From: Alviniconcha marisindica
Taxonomy: Eukaryota; Mollusca; Gastropoda; Provannidae
Assembly (NCBI GenBank): GCA_018857735.1
Contig: JABMCL010001087.1
Span: 1,699,501-1,763,500 of the forward strand
Direction: 5' to 3'
DNA length: 64,000 bases
Within the stretch, counting starts at the first letter, position 1; every line of letters begins with the position of its first letter. Below the pieces are notes generated by a model that searched no databases, was not told the DNA's origin, and was given only the letters and a program-made list of their open reading frames with translations. Position numbers and translations under genes: made by a program. Shown here in pieces: positions 1 through 49,350 of this stretch.

Positions 1-1772
1 TTTCCTCTTTTTTTTTTCTCCAGGTAAACAATCACAGATGGCACCCTTCCACTACTACAAATTGGTCAATCCCATTTACAAACACACTGATTCACGCTGT
101 GGATTCAGAGACAGAATAAAAAATATTGGCATTGCAACAAAAGTTTATGTGCTCCCAGAAAGCAAGATCCAAAGGCATACGTTACATTTACAAATGCCCA
201 AGTAAGTTGCCAAAAATGCATTGCAACATTTAAAAACAACAAAACCAAAATGACCTCCCCTGAAAGTTGACATGGTCTTGTGTCATGTAGGACACAAGGT
301 AGCAGGAGGTCAGGTAAGACGTAAACAGACAAGCCAAAGTGGCTCTGGTTTATTACAGTGCAATATGCCATTCTGTACATCAACAATGTGCAGTAAATGC
401 TCCATTTTGCATCACACATTCAGTGAATATATTGATATTCATCACTCATTTATCACCTGAAGAGAAACGGATTCTAATTCTGAGAATAAGAACCACAACA
501 GCAGACGCAGGAACCTGAAAACCGGCAACATTTTAAGTTCAAAACTGAAGGTGATCCAAATTACAAGCTTGACAAGTGCAAAAGAACAATAAATTTACTC
601 CCAAGATTTCAATCACAGGAAGAAAAAGTTTGTAACTTAAGTATGGTGTTTAAAAGGGTAAACAGTAACACATATTTCAGTCGCATTATTTCTCACTAAC
701 ATTGAAAACAAGTATAGTTTTTCTGCATACTAGTCCAAATACAGCACTTTACCATCAGATGTGCACATAAAATCCTACTGCTTGCGTAGAAATACTCAAA
801 AATAAAAAGCAAAAACAATAAATGGACGCAATTCAAATCTGTCGTGTCATGTGACTTATGATCTTATAATACAGCATGCAATGAAAAATGTTTGGTGAAA
901 TGAAAAGTCATCAGACAAAAGATGATCACCATGCATGCAAATGAATGAAGTATCTCTCAATTTGTTCTTCATTTATGAAATGAACTGGGGAGGATAATGT
1001 GACAAGCTCAACAAATCTACATTAGAAAGAAAAACAAAATGCATGCAGTGAAAGAGATAGATACATGTACTGCGGTCCTGTAATGACAATTCACAAATGT
1101 GACAGTATGTATGAACTTTTATGCAGTTTATGCATGGGTAAAACGTAAAGACTTCATGTAAGTATACTCGCTGAAAATGAAATGCAAGTAAATGAAAGTG
1201 TGTAATGGTGAATGAGCACTTGTGTGATATGAATAATGTATCAACAGTTGGTCCTCTGTTCTACACTCCCAGAGTGAAACTTGCCGCCGCATCTCACCAC
1301 TTGATGTCAAACACTCTAAACAAAATGTCAGCCCACCACCACTCTCAAACTCCGGCCAGCCCCTTTCTTCCTTTTCCCCTCTCAAAACTCCAGAAAAGCC
1401 AGAAAAAAAGATGAAGGGCTGCGGAATCTGCCAACGGGTGCAATTGGTCCAAAGATAATCTGTGCTTCTGCCAGACAAGAAGGCTCAAAGTGGGATATAA
1501 ACTCTCACCATGAAACCAATCATTTGCAGAAGTTGACACCAGGCAAGGTTTGTTCCACCCCACTCTTGCCTAGCCATGGGCAGACAGGGAGGCGACAGAT
1601 ACCTTCCACTCTGGAAAGCCATCACCAAGGAACACTAGGCTCTGCCTTTTCAAAGAAGGACGTGGAGCAAATTGCAAAGCAGTTTGAAAGGTTTTTACTG
1701 CCACAATGTTCCTTCATGCCCTGAGAAGCACAGAAAACGTCCCCAAGTCTCACTCCCCACCCCCAGGACCAC
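1..1772 (-). other. CREB3L 3' UTR and downstream flank
   Basis: No further coding exon of the gene is expected after the TGA, and I see no other coding potential here. The sequence is AT-rich and CpG-poor like the gene body. The transcript probably ends near 320-340, which would give a 3' UTR of about 1.4 kb; bases below that are downstream flank. Confidence 0.6.
349..354 (-). terminator. candidate poly(A) signal AATAAA
   Basis: Minus-strand AATAAA, about 1.42 kb downstream of the stop codon, is the only canonical hexamer on this strand that I found between the stop and the window edge. It is followed by a T/G-rich stretch (TTGTCTGTTTACG). Usage is inferred. Confidence 0.45.
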
Positions 1773-38282
<36,510 letters not shown>

Positions 38283-40945
38283 GGTCGGAGAGTCCCTGAA
38301 GGTTTCGGATGAATCCAAGAACCTCAAGGGATAGCCGTAACCGTCAAATCAATCGGGGGGTTGCCGTCCTGTTCGTGCCCGTTTTCTCGCTGTGTAGAAG
38401 AGCCTAGCCGCAGCACAACTAGTAGTATAATTCTCCGCGTGGTAAATAAGGACGCAGCGAGCGTGTGTCAGGTATCTCGCTTATGTGACGCGTAAACCGG
38501 ATCTGGTTCTGAGAAAGAATGAGAATGTAAATTAGAAGAGTGTTTTTTGCATCGTTTGTGGGTATTTTGCATTATGGTTGCTTGTATACGAAAATAATTT
38601 ATGAATACGTAATGAGGTACTCCCATATGGACGACAGACACGTTCACATTCCTCTTTCTGGGGCCAATCAAAGGGCTCAGTTTGGTGGGGGTCTTCGCTC
38701 GCTGAAAATAACTTGACCAGGTGATTATTTTTAGTAACTCCGTCCATTCGGTGGTTTCTCTTTTCTGTCAAATTTTGTGTGGCGGAGTAGTTCATTCCTT
38801 TCGGGGGACTTGCCAAAAACCTTGGTATTTTTTGTTCAATCCTATGATGGTATATGGAACGTTCCCACTGAAGATTACATTGAAACAATATTCCAAGTGT
38901 TCATGTGCAACTTGTAGGTTCGAAATTGAAACAAATGGTTTCTCCGTCTGTTTACAGTGGTACTACTTTCGCAGTCTGCGGAGGAAGGTTGTGGGGGGTG
39001 GGCTGGGCTGTGTCGTTTGTGTATGGCAGAAACCGGGAACGCCCACCCGAACTAAAAGTACACACTGTTACTGGCATAATTGTGAGAGGGAGTTACTGTA
39101 TGACAGGCTGCAATTGAAACTAACAGGTACAAGTAAGTTCACAGGTCCTTACTCGGTGGATTGAACCGTTTTACAAATTAATAAGTAACAAACTGACTAC
39201 TGACACTGAAACAAACAAAAACTAGTCCTCGGATCCGATGTACTGTCATTGTCTCATAAGCAGTTAAGTTTCGGGTAGCCTTCCGAGTCAGAACACGTTT
39301 TGTCCGACAAGACTTGTCTTTCTCCGTCAGGCAGACTCAACTGAAATTAAAACTAAATTAAACCCAGCTCCCGGAATAGTCACGTCAATGATCATGACTC
39401 CGAGTGGCCGTCAGTTTAGTCAGTCAAAACAGTTATGCCGCTCCGTGTTGAGTCTTGACACTTAGTTAAAGGTTGACTGGCCCGAATTTGCGTCAGTGAC
39501 GATAAGCGGGTACAGCAGATTTTATGCATTATGTTTTATTTTTAAACGTGACTACTTGTCACAACTGGCTGACCTAACCGGCCGCAACTTTCACTGAGGC
39601 AGCAGTCGGCATCATCCCGCCATGACGTCGTTTACTTCGGGCGAGTCAGTGATTTTCGTGCCCGACTGAACCTGTTCAAAACGGCACGGAGTCCGCGGCG
39701 GTGCGTGCAACACTGATCGACTCACTGCCCGCGGTGAGCTACGCGGCCGGAGTGTCGTCATAGCGGATGCCGGAGTGCAGCCAGGCCTGCTCAATCGTTG
39801 TGCGCGTCGGAAACTTAGAAACTGAATATAAAATCAAGGGAACATTTCAAAAACAAACCCTGATACAACAACAACTAACAAACAAACAAGACCTTGATTT
39901 CAAAGGTTGTTTTTTTTTTTAAATAATTTTTTTATTACTGAGTTACATCTGTTCTAAGTCAGTGGTGACAGTCGGGACAACTGAGGAAGGTTTCGTTTTC
40001 TAAATTCGATATAACATCAACGGCCAGTTTTTTTTAATGATTACTCCAATTCTAGATTACGATGGGACTGGCTGAAGCATTCGTCGAGAAGGCTAACTCA
40101 TTACGCCGAATGGATTTTGTCGTGAAAATGTTCAGTCTGTCATAACTAAATATTCAACTCGTTTTTAAATCCATTCTCTTCTGTCAATCCGGCAGTGTTT
40201 GCACACGCCACACACACATTCACACTCACACACACACACACACACACGCACGCACGCGCACACACGCATGCACGCACGCATGCACGCACGCACGCACGCA
40301 CACACACAAACACACACACACACACACAAGCGGGGAAAAGAACTGAAGAGGCTAAATGTGGATATTACCAACCGACTGACCGACCGTCAGTATTTCCTGG
40401 CCACCAGTTGCCCCAAACACTATGTCCATTTTCAGCGGGAAATACTGTAACGGGAGACCTTTTTAACTTTTACCCTGATGTTTGTTGTTGTAATTTAATG
40501 TTTTATGCATTGACGTGAATGTGTGATGAGTGTACATGGCACCTCAAAACATTCCCGAGTGCAATTGTATTGACACTTGGCAGTAAAGTTGTATTGTATG
40601 TATAATGTAATTTGGTAATAACAATTAATCTATTTGGTAACATAGAAAAACGATCACTGACCATTTTGTCTGGGTCAGTGTCCTATGTACAATGACATAG
40701 GAGACAAATGTATACCACGCATATGATTATGTCAGATGTCCATCACTTTTTAAACTGTCAATGTTGTTTGCTTCTGAAATCAAGTATCTCCAGCTTCAAC
40801 TCGCAAGTTCCTACAAAAGGCTTTTGATGTATGCAATACTTTTTTGTCTGGACAGATGTTGTACCTGTGAGACTACGTTCATCTAATGCTGCTTGACTGT
40901 ATTCACCATCACAACTGACATGGGCCCATGGCCTTTTTCAATAAA

Positions 40946-40950
<5 letters not shown>

Positions 40951-41038
<88 letters not shown>
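40951..41038. repeat. (CT)44 microsatellite
   Basis: Pure CT on the plus strand, about 88 bp. Confidence 0.97.
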
Positions 41039-41041
<3 letters not shown>

Positions 41042-41701
41042 TGCTTTCTGTCGATTTTACCATCATACTTTCTGGCTTATAGCTTTCATATTGTCTTGTG
41101 CTTTTACTTTTCGTTAAACTGACAAATCTAACACTTTTTGTCTCTTCCACCCCCTTTTTTTTTCGGAGGACGAGGAAGGGACAGAGAACGCACTAACTCC
41201 ACCACCACCCCCATTCCCCCCCTCGCCGCTACTCCCCCTTTTTTCTTCTTTTTTTTCTTTTTTTCTTTCTTTCTTTTTTCTAAAAATATTTCGATGTTCC
41301 CTAGTCACCTTCGAAAGACTGTTCACTTCCAGACCAGCAAAATCGATGACACTGGCTGCTCTAGCGCTCCCATATATTTATATACAGGCTATCTGCCATT
41401 AATCGATGTGGCGTACCTTGATGCTGCAGCTGTTGTCGCGGCCCGGGAGGGGCAATAAGCGAACGCCAGTGACGTCAATTTCTTCACTGTGCATCAGTTG
41501 GGCGCGTGTGTAGGTGGGGAGCGGGGAAGAGGGGGGGGGGGTGTCACCGTTCTTCTGTCAATGACGAAAGTTACCGGCATACCTGCAATGTGTTTGGTAT
41601 CAACGAGTTGCGTATGTTCCCGTATTGTAATGGCGGTTCACTTTTGTTTTTAAAGACACGACTGACTGACGTTTGGCCTAACGCAGAACATATTGAGGAT
41701 G

Positions 41702-41703
<2 letters not shown>

Positions 41704-41781
<78 letters not shown>
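41704..41781. repeat. (CT)39 microsatellite
   Basis: Pure CT on the plus strand, about 78 bp. Confidence 0.97.
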
Positions 41782-41783
<2 letters not shown>

Positions 41784-42277
41784 AACTTTGTCTTTTCATT
41801 CAGTATACTCTGCCGTTTACTTTACACGGATGAATAAAACTGACGATCATTCATTATTTTTCAAATCCACTGAAGGGCCTTGGGCTTTTTGTCAGTGAAC
41901 TATAAGATCACTAGACCAGGGCACAACGACCAGGAAATGTAGCAGAACTGGTGTTGCCTTTCCCTGATGGCACATCTGCCAGATATCGGTCCATTACCTT
42001 CATGTGAGCGAACTCGGAGTTGGTTCGGTGGCTACTGCGGAAGAATTTGATTTGGATATATGCACTAAGCAGCATAACGTGAAACAGCAGTTGCGGCTGT
42101 CGCTGAGCTAGCCTTTCGCGAACATAATTTGTCAAAAACAGGTAAAAGAAATCAAAATCAAAACTTGTAGTTTGGGTTTGGGTTTTGAAATGCCACGTTG
42201 ATATTATATCGATAAACGATACGAGTTCTTCTGTCCATGGTCTAGACCAGTTCTACAATGCTCTCTCATCTGTGAAG

Positions 42278-42381
<104 letters not shown>

Positions 42382-43743
42382 GTTATTCAGTATTTCAGTT
42401 ATTCTGACCCAACTCGAATCTCAAAAGCCATTACTGAACGTAAGTTTGATAATTAGTTAGTAATTAACTGTTGTCTTATCAACCGCAAAGGGTCAACTCA
42501 GGTAGCAATTAAACCCCCAGGAGGAAGGGTGGGAGAAAGCCAGGCTTAGAGTGTGCTCTGGAAGCACGAACACCGTCACCAGTCAATACAGCCGCTCGAT
42601 CCTTACGCAGTAATTGGTACCTGGAGAGAAGGGTTTGGGAGAAGAATTTTTTTACATTGAATGAACTGGGAACTAATGTAGAAACTAATAAACTAATATT
42701 CCCGGCAGCAGTCAAAGCATGCAAGGCTATATTCTGACATACCGCAGGCTTTCGAGAGAGAACCTTTGATAGATCCGGGTTTTCAGCAGAGGGGGAATCT
42801 CAATTTCTGCGTCCGCAGTTCCCCGTGGAAGGGGTGGGGTGGGGGGGAACTGAAAATGCGTACTTTAACTATTAGGGAAATATAAGTGTATGTTGTGTAT
42901 GTATATCAAAACATACCTAGCATGCTGCATGTCTGAGTCTTGATCTCCTGATGTTCAATTTTTAATTGACAGGCCTGCCTTTCGGCGGTAGATTTAATAC
43001 CAAACTGAGTACGACGTAAAATGTAGCCGAAGATGAAGAGGATATGATACAGACGGCATATCGATTCACGATGGTCTAAATCATCTCCTGTCTTTATCTC
43101 TCCATCCGTCCTTGACACCGTTCATGGGTGGTCAGGGAGAGACTTACTTAGGGAACATGACTGTAAACCTTTTGCGGTGTCCAGGGAAATACATAGCGAT
43201 ATGCCGCATGTAGGCCTACATTAATCCTGCAGCTGACCGTCAAGACCTAAATGTAGGTATGTAGACTACTAGCCAGTCAGTCATTTTGCTCGGGATTTTT
43301 AACTGATGCCAGTACTGAAAACACATCCTTGACCAATAATACCCCAATTTTCTTCAAAGTAGGTCACTGAAATGCTAGCAAGATAAATTCGACGGAAAGA
43401 CGTGTAGAATCTGTGTACGCAAAGATAATAATTATGAGTAAGCACATAAATAAAGTGCATATATTTAATGTAATGGTTTATGAACGCTCTGAAGTTTAAG
43501 CTTTGACTGATCCAACCACAAACCGTAAAGGTTCAAGAACCTAAGACTTTAGTTTAATAATGGCACCCATTGAGGTTAGCCATCTGCTTGGATCGTTATG
43601 ACTACTTTTCTAATGAAAAAACGATTCGAAGAACAATTAAAGCTGATTAATTTATTGAATATTCAGTCTCGAACGATCTTGGATCTACTGTGCTGGACGT
43701 ACTGTGCTGGCTTGCTAGTAAATTGGATTTAAACATCATTTAC

Positions 43744-44770
43744 ATCAACCTCGCATGGTCATCTGCGGACGGACATGTTGGTTTGTGAGCAAATTATAGG
43801 TTAATATCCAGCACGTCAACTGCACAGGGTCATCTCAGGACGGACAAGTTGGTTTGTGAGCAAATTGTATGTTAATATCCTGCACGTCAACTGCACAGGG
43901 TCATCTCAGGACGGACATGTTGGTTTGTGAGCAAATTGTAGGTTAATATCCTGCACGTCAACTGCACAGGGTCATCTCAGGACGGACATGTTGGTTTGTG
44001 AGCAAATTGTAGGTTAATATCCTGCACGTCAACTGCACAGGGTCATCTCAGGACGGACATGTTGGTTTGTGAGCAAATTGTAGGTTAATATCCTGCACGT
44101 CAACTGCACAGGGTCATCTCAGGACGGACATGTTGGTTTGTGAGCAAATTGTAGGTTAATATCCTGCACGTCAACTGCACAGGGTCATCTCAGGACGGAC
44201 ATGTTGGTTTGTGAGCAAATTGTAGGTTAATATCCTGCACGTCAACTGCACTGGGTCATCTCAGGACGGACATGTTGGTTTGTGAGCAAATTGTAGGTTA
44301 ATATCCTGCACGTCAACTGCACAGGGTCATCTCAGGACGGACATGTTGGTTTGTGAGCAAATTGTAGGTTAATATCCTGCACGTCAACTGCACAGGGTCA
44401 TCTCAGGACGGACATGTTGGTTTGTGAGCAAATTGTAGGTTAATATCCTGCACGTCAACTGCACAGGGTCATCTCAGGACGGACATGTTGGTTTGTGAGC
44501 AAATTGTAGGTTAATATCCTGCACGTCAACTGCACTGGGTCATCTCAGGACGGACATGTTGGTTTGTGAGCAAATTGTAGGTTAATATCCTGCACGTCAA
44601 CTGCACAGGGTCATCTCAGGACGGACATGTTGGTTTGTGAGCAAATTGTAGGTTAATATCCTGCACGTCAACTGCACAGGGTCATCTCAGGACGGACATG
44701 TTGGTTTGTGAGCAAATTGTAGGTTAATATCCTGCACGTCAACTGCACAGGGTCATCTCAGGACGGACAT
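43744..44770. repeat. 71-bp satellite array, about 14.5 copies
   Basis: The landmark GTCAACTGCACAGGGTCATC recurs every 71 bp from 43815 (43815, 43886, 43957 and so on). The first copy (43744) is diverged and the second partly so; the remainder are almost identical. The variant CACTGGG replaces CACAGGG only in the copies starting at 44241 and 44525, exactly four units apart. The array stops sharply at GGACGGACATG (44770). Confidence 0.97.
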
Positions 44771-45506
44771 GCTAGAGTCCAGGGACTCGAAGAAAATAAT
44801 TATGATCGAGCAGGAAGACAGGCGGGAAAAGCGTCTCGGAAGGCATGAAACGTTGCGAAGCTTGAAACACTATCTGTGGGCACAAATCCATGGACATCAC
44901 ACGTTCAGTCCCCTCGGGATGGGGGGAGGTGAGGCGTGGAAGCAGAGGCTGATGATCTCCACTGAAGGACCAGAAAGTGCCATGGGCAAACAGTGAAACT
45001 GTTTCAAAGGCAACAGTGGGGAGAATTCTGAGAGACTAGACGGGGTGCATAAATACAGCTTTTCCCGACCGCTTAGTCACCACCTTGGACTGAAAGGAAC
45101 TGAGCAATGACACTTCCCTGATGACACGATACTCCCATCGAAGAAAATGAACATCGCACGTACACTAACTTTAGGGCGAATCGCTTTTTCATCAAATCCC
45201 ATGATTTCTCGGGCTATTCTCCCTGTATAAGTTTTCTGCCTTAGGATAGTTGCTACCCAGTCACGCAGATACAAAAGATAGACCTAGTTCACATCAGCGA
45301 TTGGCGTAGGTTTGTACGGTACTTATGTGTCTACATGGGATTTGAAGATAACGAAAGTCGTCGCCCGCCTGCGGTCCCGGCGTTCAAACGATTTAGATAA
45401 GCCATGGCCGAATTTCAACTTTAACGTCCTGGAATAGCGAATTTGTTTTTACCCCCCTCCCCCAGCTTTTTATTTTATTTTTTTAAATAAATATTTCTTT
45501 CCGCTG
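44771..45506. other. unique sequence, no gene recognised
   Basis: No protein similarity or repeat was recognised on either strand; a 65-codon minus frame at 45077-45274 is unremarkable. Confidence 0.5.
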
Positions 45507-45509
45507 TTT

Positions 45510-45568
<59 letters not shown>
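45507..45568. repeat. (TTG)n microsatellite
   Basis: About 20 GTT repeats, preceded by T-rich sequence. Confidence 0.95.
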
Positions 45569-45569
<1 letters not shown>

Positions 45570-45802
45570 GTGTTGTTTTTGTTTTTCGTTTGTTTTTATC
45601 CTCACATCCCGTCAGCTGCATAGCTGCTTGTTGCACGGCCCAACTGTTCTGTTGTTAATGGATTCTTACAAACATATATAGAGAGATTTTTTTTTTTTTA
45701 AACATCTGCAGAGGGTCACATCAGGACGAATTACACGTTGAAAATTCTTTCACACCATTTCCAAACACTAAATCACAAGTAAAAAACAGAATCACGGTTC
45801 CG

Positions 45803-46119
45803 TAAACATGGTGCTTAACGTCCACAGAAACCGTAAGGCTTATTAGGGACGAGGAGAATGGGGAGGGCGGGTGGGGGATATGGAGGGGGGTGGGGGTAGG
45901 TTATATACTATTCGCCACACTGTCACCACCAGAATGACTCCTGCATTAAGATGGGCAGCGATGATAGCCATTTTAATGTTTCATTAATTGTGAGGGACAA
46001 AGTCACAAGACAGTGTCCACAGACCACAACTTTTGAAGAGAAAGGAGAGCCGAAGCGAATTCGAACCGACGTCCCTCTGCTTACCAGCCTAACGCCTTAC
46101 CGCTAGGCCAAACCGGCTC
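45803..46119 (-). mobile_element. full-length tRNA-derived SINE with target-site duplication
   Basis: About 317 bp, reverse orientation. In SINE orientation it has a head GAGCCGGTTTGGCCTAGCGG with B box GGTTCGAATTC, body motifs as in the other copies, a C-rich stretch and a tail ACGTTAAGCACCATGTTTAC. It is flanked by the direct repeat ATCACGGTTCCG (45791-45802 and 46120-46131), diagnostic of retrotransposition. Confidence 0.92.
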
Positions 46120-46237
46120 ATCACGGTTCCGAGTACACATCGCCCTAATATAACCGTCGTGGTTGACTGGGTGGGCCTAAAAAATAAAAAAAATAAGTTA
46201 TTCCGGGCACAAACAGTTAGCAGTTACCGCAACCAAG

Positions 46238-46238
<1 letters not shown>

Positions 46239-46289
<51 letters not shown>

Positions 46290-46316
46290 CGCGCGCGCGC
46301 GCGCGCGCGCGCGCGC
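46239..46316. repeat. (CA)n-(GC)n alternating purine-pyrimidine tract
   Basis: About 49 bp of CA followed by 28 bp of GC. The GC end lies about 20 bp inside the intron that follows the GH3 exon. Confidence 0.97.
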
Positions 46317-46338
46317 ACAGACACAGACACACACTGAC

Positions 46339-46525
46339 CAATGTCGCCAGCGCCCCCTCTACTCATCTGCAGCTGGACCTCCTTCAGTGTGAGGCGACTG
46401 ACCAGGTCCGACACGCGGACTGACCAGGGCAGGGAGGTGTTCCGGAACGGGTAGACTGCCGCATGACCGCACACGCTGCAAACAGCTAGCAGCAGGAGAT
46501 GAGCTAACGGCATTCTGGCGACCAT
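46339..46525 (-). CDS. GH3 beta-xylosidase-like glycoside hydrolase, first exon only (partial)
   Basis: ATG at 46523-46525 (TTCATGG). Residues 1-21 (MVARMPLAHLLLLAVCSVCG) are a clear secretory signal peptide. The mature start YPFRNTSLPWSVRVSDLVSR then LTLKEVQLQMSRGGAG matches the N-terminus of animal and plant GH3 beta-D-xylosidase-type proteins (FRNTSLP, RVxDLVSRLTLEE), secreted enzymes cutting terminal sugars from glycans. The exon ends GACATTG|GTCAGT, a good donor, phase 1, 187 nt. I found no continuation (APAIPRLG or WNTEC-type sequence) at lower coordinates, and the next gene on that side is CREB3L on the same strand. It is therefore a first exon with a very long intron, an orphan duplicated exon, or a pseudogene fragment. 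Confidence 0.75.
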
Positions 46526-46635
46526 GAATCGTCACGGCTGATTGTAGTTGTAGTCGTAATGTATGACAATTTGAAAGAGTTTACCGTCAAGTTTTCTGCC
46601 GTCAGAGTGAGCGCTTACTTCACTGTGCGGAAGAA

Positions 46636-46666
<31 letters not shown>
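46636..46666. repeat. poly-G run, 31 bp
   Basis: Uninterrupted G on the plus strand, about 110 bp upstream of the GH3 start codon in gene orientation. A second G run lies at about 46767-46782 after poly-T. Length may be affected by sequencing. Confidence 0.85.
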
Positions 46667-47101
46667 CTATGTGGTTTTAATGTCAGTGTGCCAGTTTAAC
46701 CCTTTGACTGTTAAAAGCTCTGAGATACCGGTGCAATCTTCCTTCCATTTTTTTTTTTTTTTTTTTGGGGGGGGGGGGGGGTCCCAATCGACTTTGCTAA
46801 TCAGAACGGTTCACTTGGAGAAAGTTGTCCCATGTAAGAAAAAGCGTGAAATGTCAGAGTTGAAGTAGGATGTATATCACACGGACGATTCATAAGGAAC
46901 TAGGTCACGGCTGGTCGTGAGAACGAAAGCGAGGCTGTGTGCGCCGAACTAGTAGCGAGTGTCAGTCGTAGTCTACACTCGTAAGCCTCGCTTTAGACCT
47001 CGGTCACCTTGTTGACCTCACCTCGTGAATATTTATTGGGAATGGCGCATGGGGTCAGTTATCGCGAAAGAACAAGTCTTAAGAATGTTAATGAGGGAGG
47101 T

Positions 47102-47236
<135 letters not shown>

Positions 47237-47381
47237 CAGAGTAGTATATGCCTGGTCTATTCGATGGCTTTGACAATTTCATGGAGATTGAATTTGGTCG
47301 GATAAAAACTACCGAAAAATATTTTTTTGACTTTTAACCATTGTTGTTAGGATTGTTCCGCGGCTGGGTAGTCTCCGGAGA

Positions 47382-47757
47382 GGGCAAGAACCGAAATACC
47401 AGGAGGAGGGAGACTATACCTCGCTACATTGTCACCACCAGGATGATTCTTAAGATGAGCAGCGGCTTGAGCCAATGTTTCATTGAAAGGGGCACAGACA
47501 CAAGACAATGTCCATAAGAGGGGCAAGAACCGAGATACTAGGAAGAGGGAGACTATACCTCGCTACATTGTCACCACCAGGATGATTCTTAAGATGAGCA
47601 GCGGCTTGAGCCGATGTTTCATTGAAAGGGGCACAGGCACAAGACAATGTCCATAAACCACAACTTTTGAAGAGAAAGGGGAGCCGAAGGGGACGCGAAC
47701 CTGGCGACGTCCGTCTACTTAACATCATAGCGTGTTACCGCCAGGCCAAACCAGATC
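47382..47757 (-). mobile_element. tRNA-derived SINE with internal 140-bp tandem duplication
   Basis: Reverse orientation. The body segment starting GGCAAGAACCGA occurs at 47382 and again at 47522 (offset 140 bp) with few differences, then continues once into ACCACAACTTTTGAAGAGAA and the tRNA-like head (GTTACCGCCAGGCCAAACCA). Confidence 0.85.
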
Positions 47758-48170
47758 ACATTTTTAACCGTTTGGCGCCGTTGTCAAATTCATAATGGTC
47801 ACTAAAAAGGCAAGTGTTGCAGCCGGGCGACAGACGGCTTTGCTGATCTTTTCTGATATTGTCAAAAGGTATCTGAGATATATCTGTTTACCACCAACCT
47901 AGTCAGGTGATGAAGCGTATGATGCCATCAGTCTTTGGCATATAACAATGATCAAGCTGGAAAAATATCGGCATGGGATCTGATATCTGCAGGCAGGAAT
48001 CACCAAATCTCCGTATGACATGGTACAACATGTACACAAATTAATTTAGCCGATGTTCTGAATCGCCAGTTATGCCGTACTGACACGTAGACTACGTTAG
48101 CGCAGGACCCCCGAAGACGAATAGAGCACGCATTGTTTGCGAACTACATTTTAAAGCACATTCAGTTACC
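47758..48170. other. unique sequence, no gene recognised
   Basis: Nothing recognised on either strand. Confidence 0.5.
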
Positions 48171-48174
48171 GATT

Positions 48175-48175
<1 letters not shown>

Positions 48176-48267
<92 letters not shown>

Positions 48268-48290
48268 TGTGTGTGTGTGTGTGTGTGTGA
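48176..48290. repeat. (CGTG)n-(GT)n microsatellite
   Basis: About 23 GCGT tetranucleotides followed by a short GT run. Confidence 0.97.
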
Positions 48291-48593
48291 TTTGTGTATG
48301 GATGTGGGTGCGTGGGTGGGTGTGGGTATATGTGCCCTCCTGAGAAAGATAAATTGGTGGTTACATGTTTCATGCATGCATCCGTCCACACATCAGTTTT
48401 GTGGTGTTTTGACATCTGTTGGATGCTCAGTAACGAGTCTAGCGAAACTGAGAGACTGATACCAACATGAACGAGCGCGAAGCCACTGAACACGCGCTAT
48501 GTAGACCTCTTCGGCAAAAGTTCATCTCGGGAAACGTCTTGTCGTGAATGCATTTTCATATAGCCTATCGTCAGTTGTAAGTAATAATCTCCT

Positions 48594-48739
<146 letters not shown>

Positions 48740-49350
48740 CCCCTCGGCATTTTTTCATTTTTTTTTTTTTTTACAACTCTTACTCACTCTTACTTACTTT
48801 CAGTAAGCAAAAAAAAAACAACAAAAAAAACAACAACAGGAAGTGTGGGTCTCATTCAGTTGTGGCCTCCGCTAAACAGCCACACAGTTGTTATTGGTTC
48901 CTGTCGGTTGTCTGTCCCGTGTCCACGTATAGCTGCTCAAATCTGATATTTAAAGTTCTGGCTTTGCAACACACTAGTAACATGCGTGGGGCCACATGGC
49001 TATCCCCCAACCTCCATATTTTTTAGAACAAAAGTTAATTTATTATTTTATTTTATTTTATTTTAAGCCGATAGTCTCACGGTCTTTGACGACATTTCAG
49101 TTTGTTTCTCGAAATCCTTTTGAGCTACTATTTAAAAATCGAAGCAGGACGCTACAGGGTAGGCAAGATAAATGTAATCCATATTGAATCTTGTTTGTAT
49201 TGCGGCTTGCAGCTGCTGCGTGTCGAGTCGTGCGTGCAGCTGCCTATGTGAACTTACTGTGCTATTGATCGCCGATACAAACAGCTTGGCTGCCGCCGTT
49301 TGCATAGTCCCCCCACCTCAGCAACCAAAAGATAGGATGCATACTCCCCT

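Noticed and set aside
43744..44770. CRISPR-like regular repeat array
   Set aside because: Repeats are contiguous 71-bp units without distinct spacers, in eukaryotic DNA; it is a satellite.
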